From: Sapria himalayana
Lineage: Eukaryota; Streptophyta; Magnoliopsida; Malpighiales; Rafflesiaceae
Assembly (NCBI GenBank): GCA_029783825.1
Contig: JAREIK010010345.1
Location: forward strand, 1-64,000
Direction of reading: 5' to 3'
Length of the DNA stretch: 64,000 bases
Positions 12,895 through 23,265 of this stretch are shown here, in pieces (position 1 is the first letter of the stretch; the number at the start of each line of letters is the position of its first letter). A program made the position numbers and the translations under genes. The notes beneath the pieces were generated by a model. That model searched no databases. It had not been told where the DNA came from and saw only the letters and a list, made by a program, of their open reading frames with translations.

Positions 12895-13299
12895 AAAATT
12901 GCTAGGGAAAATTCCGTAGCTAAATTAGCTAGGGAAAAATCCCTTGCTAATTTAGAGAAGGAAATTTCCCTAGCTAATTTAGCTAGGGAAATATTAAAAT
13001 TAGACGGATATTCCGTCGCTAATTTTTTAATGCTAAGTACTTTAGCTAGGGATTCTGCCGTCGTCATTTTTATTAAGCAGTAGAATATTTCGTTTATCTT
13101 GCTATTTTAGCAACGAAATTTTTCTTTTTAGCGAGAGAATTTTCCATCGCTAATTTTTTAGCCAAGGAAAATTCCGTAGCTAAAATTTAGCAAGAAGCAC
13201 TTTAGAAATGGACATGATCTGTTGGTATTCTATCGCTATTTACCATTTAGCAATGGAAATTTCCCATATAGCTAGCAAATTTTCCCTGGAGATATGAGA
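12895..13299. repeat. CACTA subterminal repeats
   Basis: Short words close to AGCTAGGGAAA recur in both orientations (for example near 12900, 12930, 12965 inverted, 12980 and 13043), mixed with variants such as TTCCGTAGCTAA and TTCCGTCGCTAA. In En/Spm elements such subterminal repeats are the binding sites of the TNPA protein. Here they sit directly inside the 3' terminus. Confidence 0.85.
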
Positions 13300-13313
13300 T
13301 TTTTCTTGTAGTG
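13300..13313 (-). repeat. CACTA 3' terminal inverted repeat
   Basis: TTTTTCTTGTAGTG. Its reverse complement begins CACTACAAG, the diagnostic terminus of the superfamily. Confidence 0.9.
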
Positions 13314-14080
13314 ATGCAGAATAAAGAAGGGGTGTATGCTATTTTCATATGTTTCAAGTGAATTATTTAGTCCAGAAATAGGCTTGATTTGCAATTAATG
13401 TAAAGGGTAGGTGCTTAATTAAATAGTAGGGGCTTGTAGCAATGTGAGTTCGGGCAAGGGTTAGAGGGTATAGGGGTAGTAGGTTATAAGTTTATACATG
13501 GAATGGCTTGTGTTGGTTTTCTGTTTATTGCATTAGACTAATGCAGACGAAGTCCTGACATGAGGGTTATCATTCGAAGTAATGAACATAAAAAGATAGA
13601 GAGAATAACATGGATTCAATGTAGCATAACAGTTATTTCAGAGAGCTCAGGCCAGGAAAAGAGGATGAAAGAAGATCTATAGGGGCTGACATTGCTGTTT
13701 CTTTTTTGATTCTGTTGTTCAATGTATTTATAATGATGATGATGAATTAGGAAAGGGGGAAGGGGAAAAGGGTAGAAAAGGCATATAAAATGTGGTATAG
13801 GGAATGGTTATCAGTTTCTCCTTCTAGGTTAGCAACAGAAAACACTATTAAAGGAGGAGGCAAAAGATGAGTTAGAAAATAAAGATTAGGATGGAAGCAT
13901 CTAAGGGGAAGCATGGAGGGCCTTATGTTGTTTTTTAATTTTGTCTTTTTTCCTTTTCTATGCCTCACTTGAGAACCAGATTGACAATGTGTTAAGGTGA
14001 TGGGGAAAGGGAAAAAAAGTAGATTTAGGACATAAAATATATGTTTGTGGTATATATTTTTTTGTACAAAATAAAAGCTG

Positions 14081-14280
14081 AAAAAGCAATAAAAAGGTAG
14101 CAAAGGGAAGGCAATAAAAAAGGCTATTGGGAGTTAGCAAAAGAAGATGTCGGGAGGTAGTAAAAGAAGGTATCGAAGGCAGCAAAAAAGATATCGGAAG
14201 GCAGCAAAAGAGGGCATAGTGAAGCAGGAAATGAGGCTAAGGGAGGAAACAAAAGAAGCAAAGGGGAGAGAAGTAGGAAA
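14081..14280 (+). repeat. ~23 bp minisatellite in LINE-A 3' UTR
   Basis: About eight degenerate units close to GGAAGGCAGCAAAAGAGG plus 4-5 bases. The same minisatellite, with fewer units, is in LINE-F at about 48850-48960 on the opposite strand. Confidence 0.75.
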
Positions 14281-14499
14281 GCAAAGGAGATACTTAAAAA
14301 GCCAAAGATCATAAACTCAACACAACCATAATAGCAAAAATATACATGGTTAAATTAAACATGTAAAATGGATGAATATGTGAGTCAAAACTATGTATAA
14401 ATGTTCAAGTAGATAGATACGGGATATAGGTATATAAAAGGTTAAGAAAGGGTGTAAAGGGTATCGGGTAGCAAGTAAGTAGGTTGTAAAAATGGTATT

Positions 14500-14518
14500 C
14501 CTCCGCCAAAAGAGAGGG
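14500..14518 (+). promoter_or_regulatory. Conserved LINE 3' hairpin motif (LINE-A)
   Basis: CCTCCGCCAAAAGAGAGGG can pair CCTC with GAGG. It is followed by TTAATATTAATAAAA and the tail. The same motif is at the same place in B, C and F, weaker in D and G. A role as the reverse transcriptase recognition site is inference. Confidence 0.6.
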
Positions 14519-14545
14519 TTAATATTAATAAAATAAACCTTTAAA

Positions 14546-15819
14546 AAGAAGAAGAAGAAGAATAATAATAATACTAATAATATTACTAATAATACTAATA
14601 ATAAGGAAGAAAAAGAAGAATAAGAATAAGAATAATAAGAATAGATGAAGTAAGAAGAAGAAGAAAGGAAGAAGAGAATAATAATGAGAAAAAGAAAAGA
14701 AAAAAGAAGAAGAAGAAAAAGAAGAAAAAGAAGAAGAAGAAGAAGAAGAAGAAAAAAAAAGAAAACAAGAAGAAGAAGAAGAAAAAAAGAAGAAGAGAAA
14801 GAAAAAGAAGAAGAAGAAGAAGAAAAGAAGAAAAAGAAGAAAAGAAAGAAGAAGAAGAAGAAAAGAAGAGAAGAGAAGAAGAAGAAGAAGAGAGAAAAGA
14901 AGAAGAGAGAAAGAAGAAGAAGAAGAAAAGAAAAAGAAATAAGAAGAAGAAAAAGAAGAAGAAGAAGTAAGAAGAAGAATAATAATAATAATAATAAAGT
15001 AAGAAGAAGAATAATAATAATAATAGATGAAGAAGAAAGAAGAAGAAGAAGAAGAAGAAGAAGAAAGAAGAAGATGATGATGATTATGATGATGAAGAAA
15101 GAAGAAGAAGAATAAGAAGAAGAAAAAGAAGAAGAAGAAGAAGAAAGAAGAAGAAGAATAGGAAGAAGAAGAAAGAAGAAGACGAAGAAGAAGAAGAAGT
15201 AGTAGTTAGAAGAAGAAGAAAAGAAGAAAGAAGAAGAAAAAGTAAGAAGAATAAGAAGAAGAAGAAGAAGTAAGAAGAAGAAGAAGAAGAGAAGAAGAAG
15301 AAGAAGAAGTAAGAAGAGGAGAGAAGAAGAAGAAGAAGTAAAAGAGGAGAAGAAGAAGAAGAAGGAGAAAAAGAAGTAAGAAGAATAAGAATAATATAGA
15401 ATAAGAAGAGAAGAAGAAGAAAGAAGAAGAAGGAGAATAATAAAAAGAAGATAATAATAATAATAAGTGTGAAGAAGATGATGAAGATGAAGACGGAGAC
15501 GAAGATGAAGATGATGACGAAGTTGAAGAAGAAGAAGAAGAAGAAAAAGATGAAGATGAAGAAGAAGAAGAAGATGATGATGATGATGATGAAGTCGAAG
15601 GCGAAGAAGAAGATGAAGACAAAGAAAAGAAGAAGAAGAATAAGAAGAATAAGACGATGATGAAGACGAAGACTGAGAAGAAGTTGAAGATGAAGACGAA
15701 GAAAAAGATGATGATGATGATGATGACGAAGACGAAGAAGAAGAAGAAGAAGAAGAAGAAGTAGTAGTAGTAGTAGTAGTAGTAGAACTAGTAGAAGAAA
15801 TAGAAGAAGAAGAAGAAAA
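14546..15819 (+). repeat. Tail T1: (GAA)n-type microsatellite of LINE-A
   Basis: About 1.27 kb of almost pure purine sequence, mostly GAAGAA, with AATAAT near its start, GAT/GAC blocks at about 15070-15090 and 15470-15730, and a (GTA)8 run at 15761-15785. It ends where LINE-B begins. Long frames of Lys/Arg/Glu (+) or Ser/Leu/Phe (-) are artefacts of the repeat. Confidence 0.9.
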
Positions 15820-15840
15820 TTTCCCACTTTTAAATAAAAC

Positions 15841-15867
15841 GTTCTCAATTTTCTAGAGAGAGAAATA
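15841..15867 (+). promoter_or_regulatory. Conserved LINE 5' motif (LINE-B)
   Basis: GTTCTCAATTTTCTAGAGAG plus AGAAA. Versions of GCTCTCAACTTCTAGAGAGA lie at the same distance from the start in D (31459-31486), E (48509-48556), F (55301-55327) and G (63459-63506). This may be the internal promoter or start region; that role is inferred. Confidence 0.55.
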
Positions 15868-15925
15868 TACAAATTCTAGAGGAGAAAGCTCATCTCTGCT
15901 CAAATTGAGCCATTTTCAGCTCAAA

Positions 15926-17387
15926 ATGGAGCAAAAAGACTCCTTACTTATTAGGAAATCAATTGCTAACACAATTCAAGAGATCGCACCTGCCATTCCG
16001 AAATTCGGACAGAGAAATGCAAGCCCCGTCATCTTCTTTTCTTCGGCAGAACTTGCAAGGTTGGAGGAGCCTTTCAAGCTCAATCTTTTCGGGACAAATG
16101 CAAGCCCTCGTTTCGATGAAATACGTGACTTCATAACCTTCTGAAGCTCAAAGGAGCCGTGAAGTTGGCGGTTTTGATTCTATGCATGTCTTTCTCGAAC
16201 TCTATATGGAGGACGACCTCTACGGGTTAGAGGATTATGTTTTATCAAAGGTTTTCCCATGTGTGTTCTGAAATGGACACGAAATTTCAACTCGAAGGAG
16301 GAAGCTCCATTTGCCCCGGTATGGTATTCTCTTCTACACAAACACTACCTCTCCACAATCGCCTCGTGCTTATGTAAACCCATGCTACAAGACGAGGTCA
16401 CTGCAACAATGACAAGACCAAATAATGCACGGGTGTCTAGAGACAAACTTGCTCTCACCGCCTCCATTAAAAATCTAGATTGGCAGTGAGGAAAGTGATG
16501 GGTTTTGGCAAGCTATCGTGCCTGAAAATCTTCCTAGTTACTGCCATAAATGTAATAGGATAGGCCACGGGATATATGAGTGTAGAGTCGGTTTAGGCAG
16601 TAAGGAAATAGGCTAGAAGCAAGAGGAATGAAGAAGGGGGAGGAGTAAGCAGAAGTAGATAAGGAGCAGGAAGGATGAGGGAATCCTGATAGGGTAACAA
16701 GGTAAGCGGGTAGGGGGAAGGATAGTGGGAGAGGAGGAGAAGGCAGTGGGTAGAAGGGGGTAGAAGAGGAGGGGGAAGAAAGTAGGATAGAGGGAGAAGA
16801 GCTAGAGGTAGGATTAGATGAAGGCTATAAGGCTCTAAGTAAGGGTTGAAGAAGGGTAGAGGAATGGGAGGTCTCGGAAGGATCACTTAATAGAGATTTT
16901 AATGAGTTAGAAGTGGAAAGGGAAGGGGTAGGTAGAGAGGATGATTGTGCAACAAAGAAAAAAGAAGAGGAGTGGGTGAAAGTATTAGGACGAAGTAGGA
17001 GGGGAAGGAGGCAAAATTATAAGGGTTATTAAGGAGGAGGAGGATTATAGCTGGATTGAAATGGATTTATTGGACTTCCTGGAAGAGGACTCAGAAGTCA
17101 AGAATTGCCCCATGTTGGACAAGGATATAAAGAGTGGAAGAATCGGAAAATGTGAAAGATGATTTAGAGTTGTATGTGGATAATTGGGAAACATATACCA
17201 GGGACAAGGCCATGGAAGCCTTATAATAAATGGCAATGAAACTCTGACAGCAACAAAAATATATGGAGTTATCCCAGCCGAATGTAGGTACTCCAAGCCT
17301 TCAAGAAGTATGAAGAAATATGTAAACATGACATATGAATCAAAATGTCGTACAAGAGCGCAAGAAAAAGCTGGATATAATGAATAG
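15926..17387 (+). pseudogene. LINE-B ORF1 (DUF4283-like, CCHC knuckle), broken
   Basis: RNA-binding first protein of a plant L1 LINE, expected to coat the element RNA. Start ATG at 15926 (MEQKDSLLIRK). The DUF4283-like region includes ASPVIFFSSAEL, EEPFKLNLFG and FPMCVLKWTRNF. A complete CX2CX4HX4C knuckle lies at 16542-16583. A charged Glu/Arg/Lys linker follows, and the C-terminus has MKKYVNMTYESKCRTRAQ, conserved in all copies. Frames are interrupted near 16142, at 16487 and repeatedly between 16600 and 17160. The stop at 17385 overlaps the ORF2 ATG at 17380. Confidence 0.8.
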
Positions 17388-20300
17388 TTATTTATATTGG
17401 AATATAAGAGGTGTTGCCAATAACCCCTCGATTAATTTGCTGTAAAAATTAAAAAAAATTACATAAAATTAAAATAATAATTATTGCTACACCTATGATA
17501 GATAAGTATAAGTTAGCAAGATATAGTAATATTCTAGGCTTCGAGAATTCTTTTGCGAATATAAATAATTAGCTATGGATTTTGTGGAATAATACACTAA
17601 AAATAGATATTCTAATAGATACGGAACATGTAATACATTTTAATACAAAAAAGGAATTAAAGAAAGCAATATCAGTGGTATATGCTAAAAATACAAAAGA
17701 AGATAAAAAAAATGCTTTAGCAGGAGATGGCGAAATAGCTTCAAAAGATATTTTTCTGGGTTGTAGGGGGGAGGGGGGGAGTTTAATTTGATTCGAAGTG
17801 CACGGGAAAAGAAAGGAGGAAGACCCCTGACATAGAGGTTATGGCTCAATTTAATGATATAATATCTAGAGCAAACCTGATGGAAGCAGGCTTTTTAGGG
17901 TCAAGTTTCACCTTGTGTAATAACGGTAAAAAGAGAGGAGCAATCTGATCTAGATTAGATAGGGTAATGTATAATGTAAAGTGGGTATCCTCGCATGGAA
18001 TCACAGGGGTGAAACACTTAAATAGAACCTGCTCGGATCATAGCCCATAGCTACTATCAATTTATAGCAATCAAAAGAAGTTCAGGAGCTTTAAATTTCA
18101 AAATATGTGGGCTAAGCATGAAAGCTTTGAAAAGGTTGTTAGGGACTCTTTGAGGGATCCACTAATGGGTAAGCCATTACAAGTTTTAATGGCCAAGCTA
18201 TATAGGCTAAAAACTTGTCTCGAGAAATGGAAAAGAGAGTGTTTTGATAATATTAACAAGGAACTTATTCAAGCAGAAGAAGTAATTGAGAAGCTAGAAG
18301 TTGAATACGAGCAAGATCAAAAAGAAGATCTTAGGCAGTAATTAAGTAAGGTGAAGGGGGAGTTGAGGCTCAGATTGCACGTGGAAGAAATCTTCTGGAA
18401 ACAGAGAGCAATAATAAAATGGCCAAAAGATGGGGATAAAAACACAAAATTTTTTCATATAATGAGTAAAATTAAAACACAGAAAAGACAGATTAAAGGC
18501 ATTAATAATGTAGAAGGAGGATGGGTGGAGAAAGTGGAAGAGATACAAGCTATATTTGAATCCTTCTTTAAAAAGAAACTAGTTGAACAGGTTATGCATG
18601 TAGAGAATTCATTGTCAAGGAACTGAAACCCATGGTCATAAAAGAGCTAAATCTAAAAATGGAGGAAATACCACGGGAGGAAGAAATCAAGGAAGTAGTA
18701 TTTAGCCTTGATAAAGATTGCACTGCAAGGCTAGATGGATAGAATAATGCATTCTTTCAAGTATGTTGGCACATCATCAAAGAAGATCTGGTATTAGTAA
18801 TCACTAATATTTTCACAGGGGGAGACATTCCTAAAGCATGAGCAAACTCATTTAAAGTGTTGATTCCAAAAAATGAAAACCCATAGAAATGTGACTACAA
18901 GCCAATCAGCTTATGCAATGTGGTATATAAGATATTGGCACAAATTATTCAAAACATGCTAAGTTACATTTTGCCAAATATAATCTCGTAGGAACAAGCA
19001 AGTTCTCATCAAAAATAGGTTCATGACCGAAAACATAACCCTAGCCCTTGAAATAATAAAGGATATAGGAGCAAAAGCCAGAGGATATAATCTAGATATA
19101 AAGTTAGACCTGTATAAAGCTTTCGACAGTATGGAATGGGACATCTTATGCTTCGCATTGTGAAGGTTAGATTTCTCAGTGCTCTATATCGATCTACTAT
19201 ATAGATTTGTCTCGAATGTATGGGTTTAAATTGTTGTGAATGGAAGAAGAGGGGAAGAGTTCAAGCCTATAAGAGGCTAAGACAAGGAGACCCATTATCA
19301 CCCTTACTCTTTGATATTTACCTAGAACTTTTGATAAAAAATATGAATAAAAGAATGACGGAGAATAAAATAATATCTTATAGGCAACCAAAAAATACTT
19401 GTAGAGTGTGCTACCTGGCATACACAGATGATGTCATAATATTTATAAATTCAAGGCGTCGGTCAATTATGAATCTTATGTATTTTCTACAAACATTAGA
19501 AGAGGAAACTGAGCAAATAGTAAATAGGAAAAAAAGTATATTTCTACTAGCAATGAAAGCCCCAGAAGAGGTGTCTCTAAAGGTTAAAAATCACACTGGT
19601 TTTGCGCATACAAGGGGAGCATTAATGTAATTGGGCTGTCCTATTTATGAGGGTAGACTAAGAGAAGACTACTTAAGTTTCCTATTATATAAAATGAGAA
19701 GGAAAATAACCGGTTGGAAAAAAAATTTATTAAGTTTTGAGGGTAGAATAATTCTAATTTCGCATGTGCTTCAAGGTACACTGGCAAACATTATATCAAT
19801 AATAGAACCTTCAAAAATCTTTATAAGAAAATTAGAAAAGAAATGACAAATTTCTTGTGGGGGAAAAAAGAAGCCAAGCCAAAGCATCACTGGAAGAAAT
19901 GGGGGGATTTATGTCACCCAAAAGAGTAAGCTGGTTTGGGCTTTCTAAGCTTAGAAGACATTGTCAAAGCATGGGCTTGTAAAGGTTGTTGAAGATTGAA
20001 AGAAAATGAGGGATTGTGGGCAGAATTTATGAGAGCCAAAAATGAATTGGGGAATCAAAATGATTCTAGGAATGCCTCTAAAATGTGGAAAGCCATGAAA
20101 AACTAGGAAGAATTAGTTGAAATACATTTGAAACTATGTAAAAGTGGATGGATATGGATGCTGGAAGTACGAGGAGCCTTTACTTTAAATCAGCAAAAAT
20201 GTTGGTAAGGCAAAAGAAAGTACAACAACCAATCTTTAGATTGGTTTGGAAAAAGGAAATTTCGCAAAAAATGTGTTTGCTTATGTAGAGGGTGATTTCA

Positions 20301-21290
20301 AAGTCCATTCCCGATGGATGGAAATATACAAGGAAAGGGGATAAGGCTGGCCTCAAGATGCGAGTGTTGCTTTGAAGGAATAGAAACAATAGAGCATCTA
20401 TCTTCGAAAGGGAGAATAGCAGTGGAGATATGGAAGGAGCTGGAAATCTCGATGATGAGATGTTCAAAAGAATTAGGGTTGAAGGGCAGAATAGATAGAT
20501 GGAGTAAGGTGAACCCGAGAAACAAGGTTTATAAATGGCTCGCCCAAATTCTCCCGCACATAATTATATGGTGCATATGGAAGGTGGGGAATAAAAGTAG
20601 ATTCGAATAAGTAGGTATGAATTCACACGAGATAATAAAAGATATAAAAAGGAAAATTTCAATTATATCGGAGATAAAACCAATTAGAGTAGCAAATATA
20701 GAAATGAAAAGTGAAGCTAGAAGGTTAGAGAGCGTTTCTTTAAATAAAGAAAAATGGCAGGGCATAAAGAGTATTAGCTAGAAGAAGCCACCAATAGGAA
20801 AAATAGCACTCAATACGGATTGAAGTTTTAATAGGGATATTGGAGTAGCAAGAGGAGGAGGAGTAATAAAAGACTCACAATGGTGAATATTAAAAGCATT
20901 TTTCTTCAACACAAGGGTGTCCTCAGCCTTACAGACGGAAATTTGTGCTGTCCAAAGGGGTTACAAATATGCAAAGAATTAAAATATAAAGAAGTGAATA
21001 TTCGAGTAGATTCTACACTATTAGTTAGTTTAGCTACTAAAAGATTAGTAATGTGGAAGTATGGGGATGAGGTAGAAGAAATCATACATCACATGAGGGT
21101 CTAGAAGGACACAATACATCATACATATAGGGAGTCAAATGCCCTTGCAGATGGTTTTGCAAGGCTTTGATAAATATCAGGAGTCCGGGATTTCAATAGT
21201 GAGTTTTTACTAGAAAAACTTAAAGGACTAGTCAAACTAGATATGCAATGAGTTCCCTATCTAAGGGACAAAAGAATAGAAAAAATATAA
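17380..21290 (+). pseudogene. LINE-B ORF2 (endonuclease, RT, zf-RVT, RNase H), broken
   Basis: Second LINE protein, which nicks DNA and copies the RNA at the target. It starts MNSYLYWNIRGV, the usual start of the APE-type endonuclease. Reverse transcriptase motifs follow: KLDLYKAFD region (about 19090), RLRQGDPLSPLLFDIYLELL (about 19280) and AYTDDVIIF (19419-19445), a YTDD form of the common YADD box. A zf-RVT-like segment (about 20330-20450, LASRCECCFE, EHL, EIW) and an RNase H domain (about 20800-21180, GGGVI, VDSTLLV, ESNALADGFARL) complete it. The last stop is at 21288. Many in-frame stops and shifts. Total length, about 1300 codons, matches the family. Confidence 0.85.
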
Positions 21291-22402
21291 GAATAGGATA
21301 ATAAATACACAGGAGGTGATTTATAAAAATAAGATTCTAGAAAATACACTATAAATGTTGTGAATATCTTGTGTTTCTAGTTTGAAAATGCTGGAATTAT
21401 TTAGAGGAATAAAAGATCATGAAGACAAGGGTAAAGAGGGGTGGTTTCTACTTTAGTCTTGTGTTTTGAATATCTATGTTTTCCTCTTCTTTGTTTGAGG
21501 TTTCCTTTTCATCTCTGAAAGGGATGAAAAAGAGAAATGGTAAGGTAAAGTAGTCTTGTTGTGCTTTGTGGTTGACGTGTATGCAGAAGGTAGTCAGATT
21601 AAGTATAATCAGAACATGGGGGAATAGAACCAACATAGAGTAGGTAGTAGAAGTGTAAGAGGGACAACAGCTCGTGGCAATGATTAGAGTGTTACGAGCA
21701 TGGACACTCTATTTTGGCAGCGAGTCTGTGATCCTATTTATATATGTTGGGAGGCTGTTTGGCAGAAAGTGTCAGTCAGTTTGCTGGATTTATGTGTAAT
21801 GTACATGCAAGTTTTTAAAGCTTAAGTCGGGCGGAGAAGAAGAGGAGGCTACAGAGTCCAGCAGGAGAAAGAGAAGGGGGCACAGTGTGTCGGGTTGTAA
21901 CATGTGTGTGGCGAGGGAGTGGGAGAGTTATTTGTAATATGGGTAGTGGGGCAGTGTGTGGGTGGAGCAAGGTTTGGTCATGGAAGTCTGTACTATAGGT
22001 TTTGGTCAGTTAGTTTGCATGCAGTAGCTGGCTAAGCTTGAGCATGGGAGAATGGAGAATCTAAAGCTAGGCACAATGTTTAAAGATAGGAGCTCTAGTC
22101 TTTGCACACTTAGGATTTAAATTAACGGCAAGATTGTATACCCCTAGGCCTGGTGGAAAAAGAACAAGGAAGAGATTGTCAGAAAATCTAACAAATTATA
22201 AATATCAAACAAGCAAAGGGAGAAGTTTGGTTTAGAAAGCTAAAAATGCGCTATTATGTTGTTATGTGCTTAATTGTATGTTGTTCTTTTATGTTGGTTT
22301 TTATTTGAGACAGGGTGTAAGGGGGTAAAGGGTAGCATTAGTTTGTAATCAAAGTTATTCCTCCGCCAAAAGAGAGGGTGATAATAATAAAACTAATTTT
22401 TG
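21291..22402 (+). other. LINE-B 3' UTR
   Basis: About 1.1 kb without coding content. It does not resemble the 3' UTR of A/F, C or D except for the last ~60 bp, which carry the conserved hairpin motif at 22360-22378. No minisatellite seen. Confidence 0.7.
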
Positions 22403-22692
22403 CAAAAAAAAAAGAAGATGATGATGAAGATGATGATGATGATGATGGAGATGAAGGGGGAGGAAGAAGAAAAAGAATAAGAAGAAAAAGAATAAGAAGA
22501 AAAAGAATAAGAAGAAGAAGAAGGAAGAAGAGATGATGATGATGATAATGATGATGATTAAGGAAGAAGATGAAGAAGGAAGAAGATGAAGAAGAAGGAA
22601 AATAAGAAGAAGAAGAAGAAGAAGGAAGAAGAAGAAGAAAGAAGAAGAAGAAGAAGAAGAAGGAAGAAGAAGAAGAAAAAGACGAAGAACAT
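22403..22692 (+). repeat. Tail T2: GAAGAT/GAA microsatellite of LINE-B
   Basis: About 290 bp of GAAGATGATGAT and GAAGAAGAA sequence directly after the A-rich 3' end of LINE-B. Confidence 0.9.
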
Positions 22693-23265
22693 AAAAAAAA
22701 CAAATAACATAAAATCTAATTTATTTTATTTTTGGTTGTGAATTGTGAAATATGGATGATGCTTGAAAGTTGAAATTAGAAGTTGAATATTTATTTTTTT
22801 ATGTTCATTTTTCATTCGATTTAAATATTTATTCATATTTAAGTTTTAGTTAATTAATATTTTTTTATTTCAATTTTAATATATAAATTCTAATATCTAA
22901 TTCTAATAATTTAATTAATACAAAATTAAAACAAATAACATAAAAAAAACTTTAAAACTTTTAAAAAATTGTAATTTACAATTTACATATTTTTAAATAT
23001 TATTTAATTTATAATTACATAAAAATTAAAACAATAAATTAAAAAAACTTTTTAAATTTTTTAAATCAGTCCATACGGGCATGCCCCGGCATAGTTAAAA
23101 ATTGGCGATGCCAAAGGATCGTTCCTGGCCTAACCAAAAGAAACCATGCTTGGCCAGGCACTGAATGGTACAGTAACCATGTCGTGCCTGGCCCAGTAGG
23201 GTAGCCCAGTTGGGTAGCCTAAAACTAGGATGGTGTAGCCAGACCTAGCCCATTTGACACCTCTA
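22693..23265 (-). mobile_element. hAT-like non-autonomous element, one terminus visible
   Basis: The right end, read on the minus strand, starts TAGAGGTGTCAAATGGGCTA, very like the ends of plant hAT elements, and is followed by a GGC/GCC-rich subterminal part (23067-23250) and an AT-rich part (22693-23066). I find no matching second terminus, so the element may be truncated. The possible 8 bp duplication after it (from 23266) has no partner on the left. No transposase frame. Confidence 0.55.

Larger units (their letters stand above)
1..13313 (+). mobile_element. CACTA (En/Spm) DNA transposon, 5' end outside window
   Basis: The element carries a TNP2-type transposase pseudogene, then a TNPA-type pseudogene, both on the + strand, the usual CACTA gene order. 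It ends in TTTTTCTTGTAGTG at 13300-13313, the reverse complement of a typical CACTACAAGAAAAA terminus, preceded by about 400 bp of short subterminal repeats. I found no matching CACTACAAG start in the first 4.4 kb, so the 5' end is either upstream of the window or lost. The assignment of 1-4371 to the element is therefore inference. The 3 bp after the 3' end are ATG, a candidate target duplication that cannot be checked on the other side. The sequence after 13313 is LINE 3' UTR, so the element probably inserted into a LINE. Both genes are broken, so it could move only with help from another copy. Confidence 0.85.
13314..14545 (+). mobile_element. LINE-A, 3' UTR fragment
   Basis: This is 3' UTR only. 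It aligns along its length with the 3' UTR of LINE-F on the other strand (about 49700 down to 48595), including the GGGGAAAAGGGTAGAAAAGG region, a ~23 bp minisatellite and nearly identical last 100 bp. The left edge is the CACTA terminus, so the rest of the LINE may lie left of the CACTA element, outside the window. The 3' end carries the family hairpin motif at 14500-14518 and then runs into a GAA-type tail. No coding sequence remains. Confidence 0.85.
15820..22402 (+). mobile_element. LINE-B, complete-length L1-type retrotransposon
   Basis: About 6.6 kb from a conserved 5' motif to a conserved 3' end. Order: 5' UTR (15820-15925), ORF1 (15926-17387), ORF2 (17380-21290), 3' UTR (21291-22402). 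The 5' end abuts tail T1 and the 3' end is followed by tail T2. Target site duplications cannot be recognised because both flanks are simple repeats. Both frames are broken. Confidence 0.85.

Noticed and set aside
14684..15872. Lys/Arg/Glu-rich (+) and Ser/Leu-rich (-) frames in T1
   Set aside because: Translation of the GAA microsatellite, no protein features.
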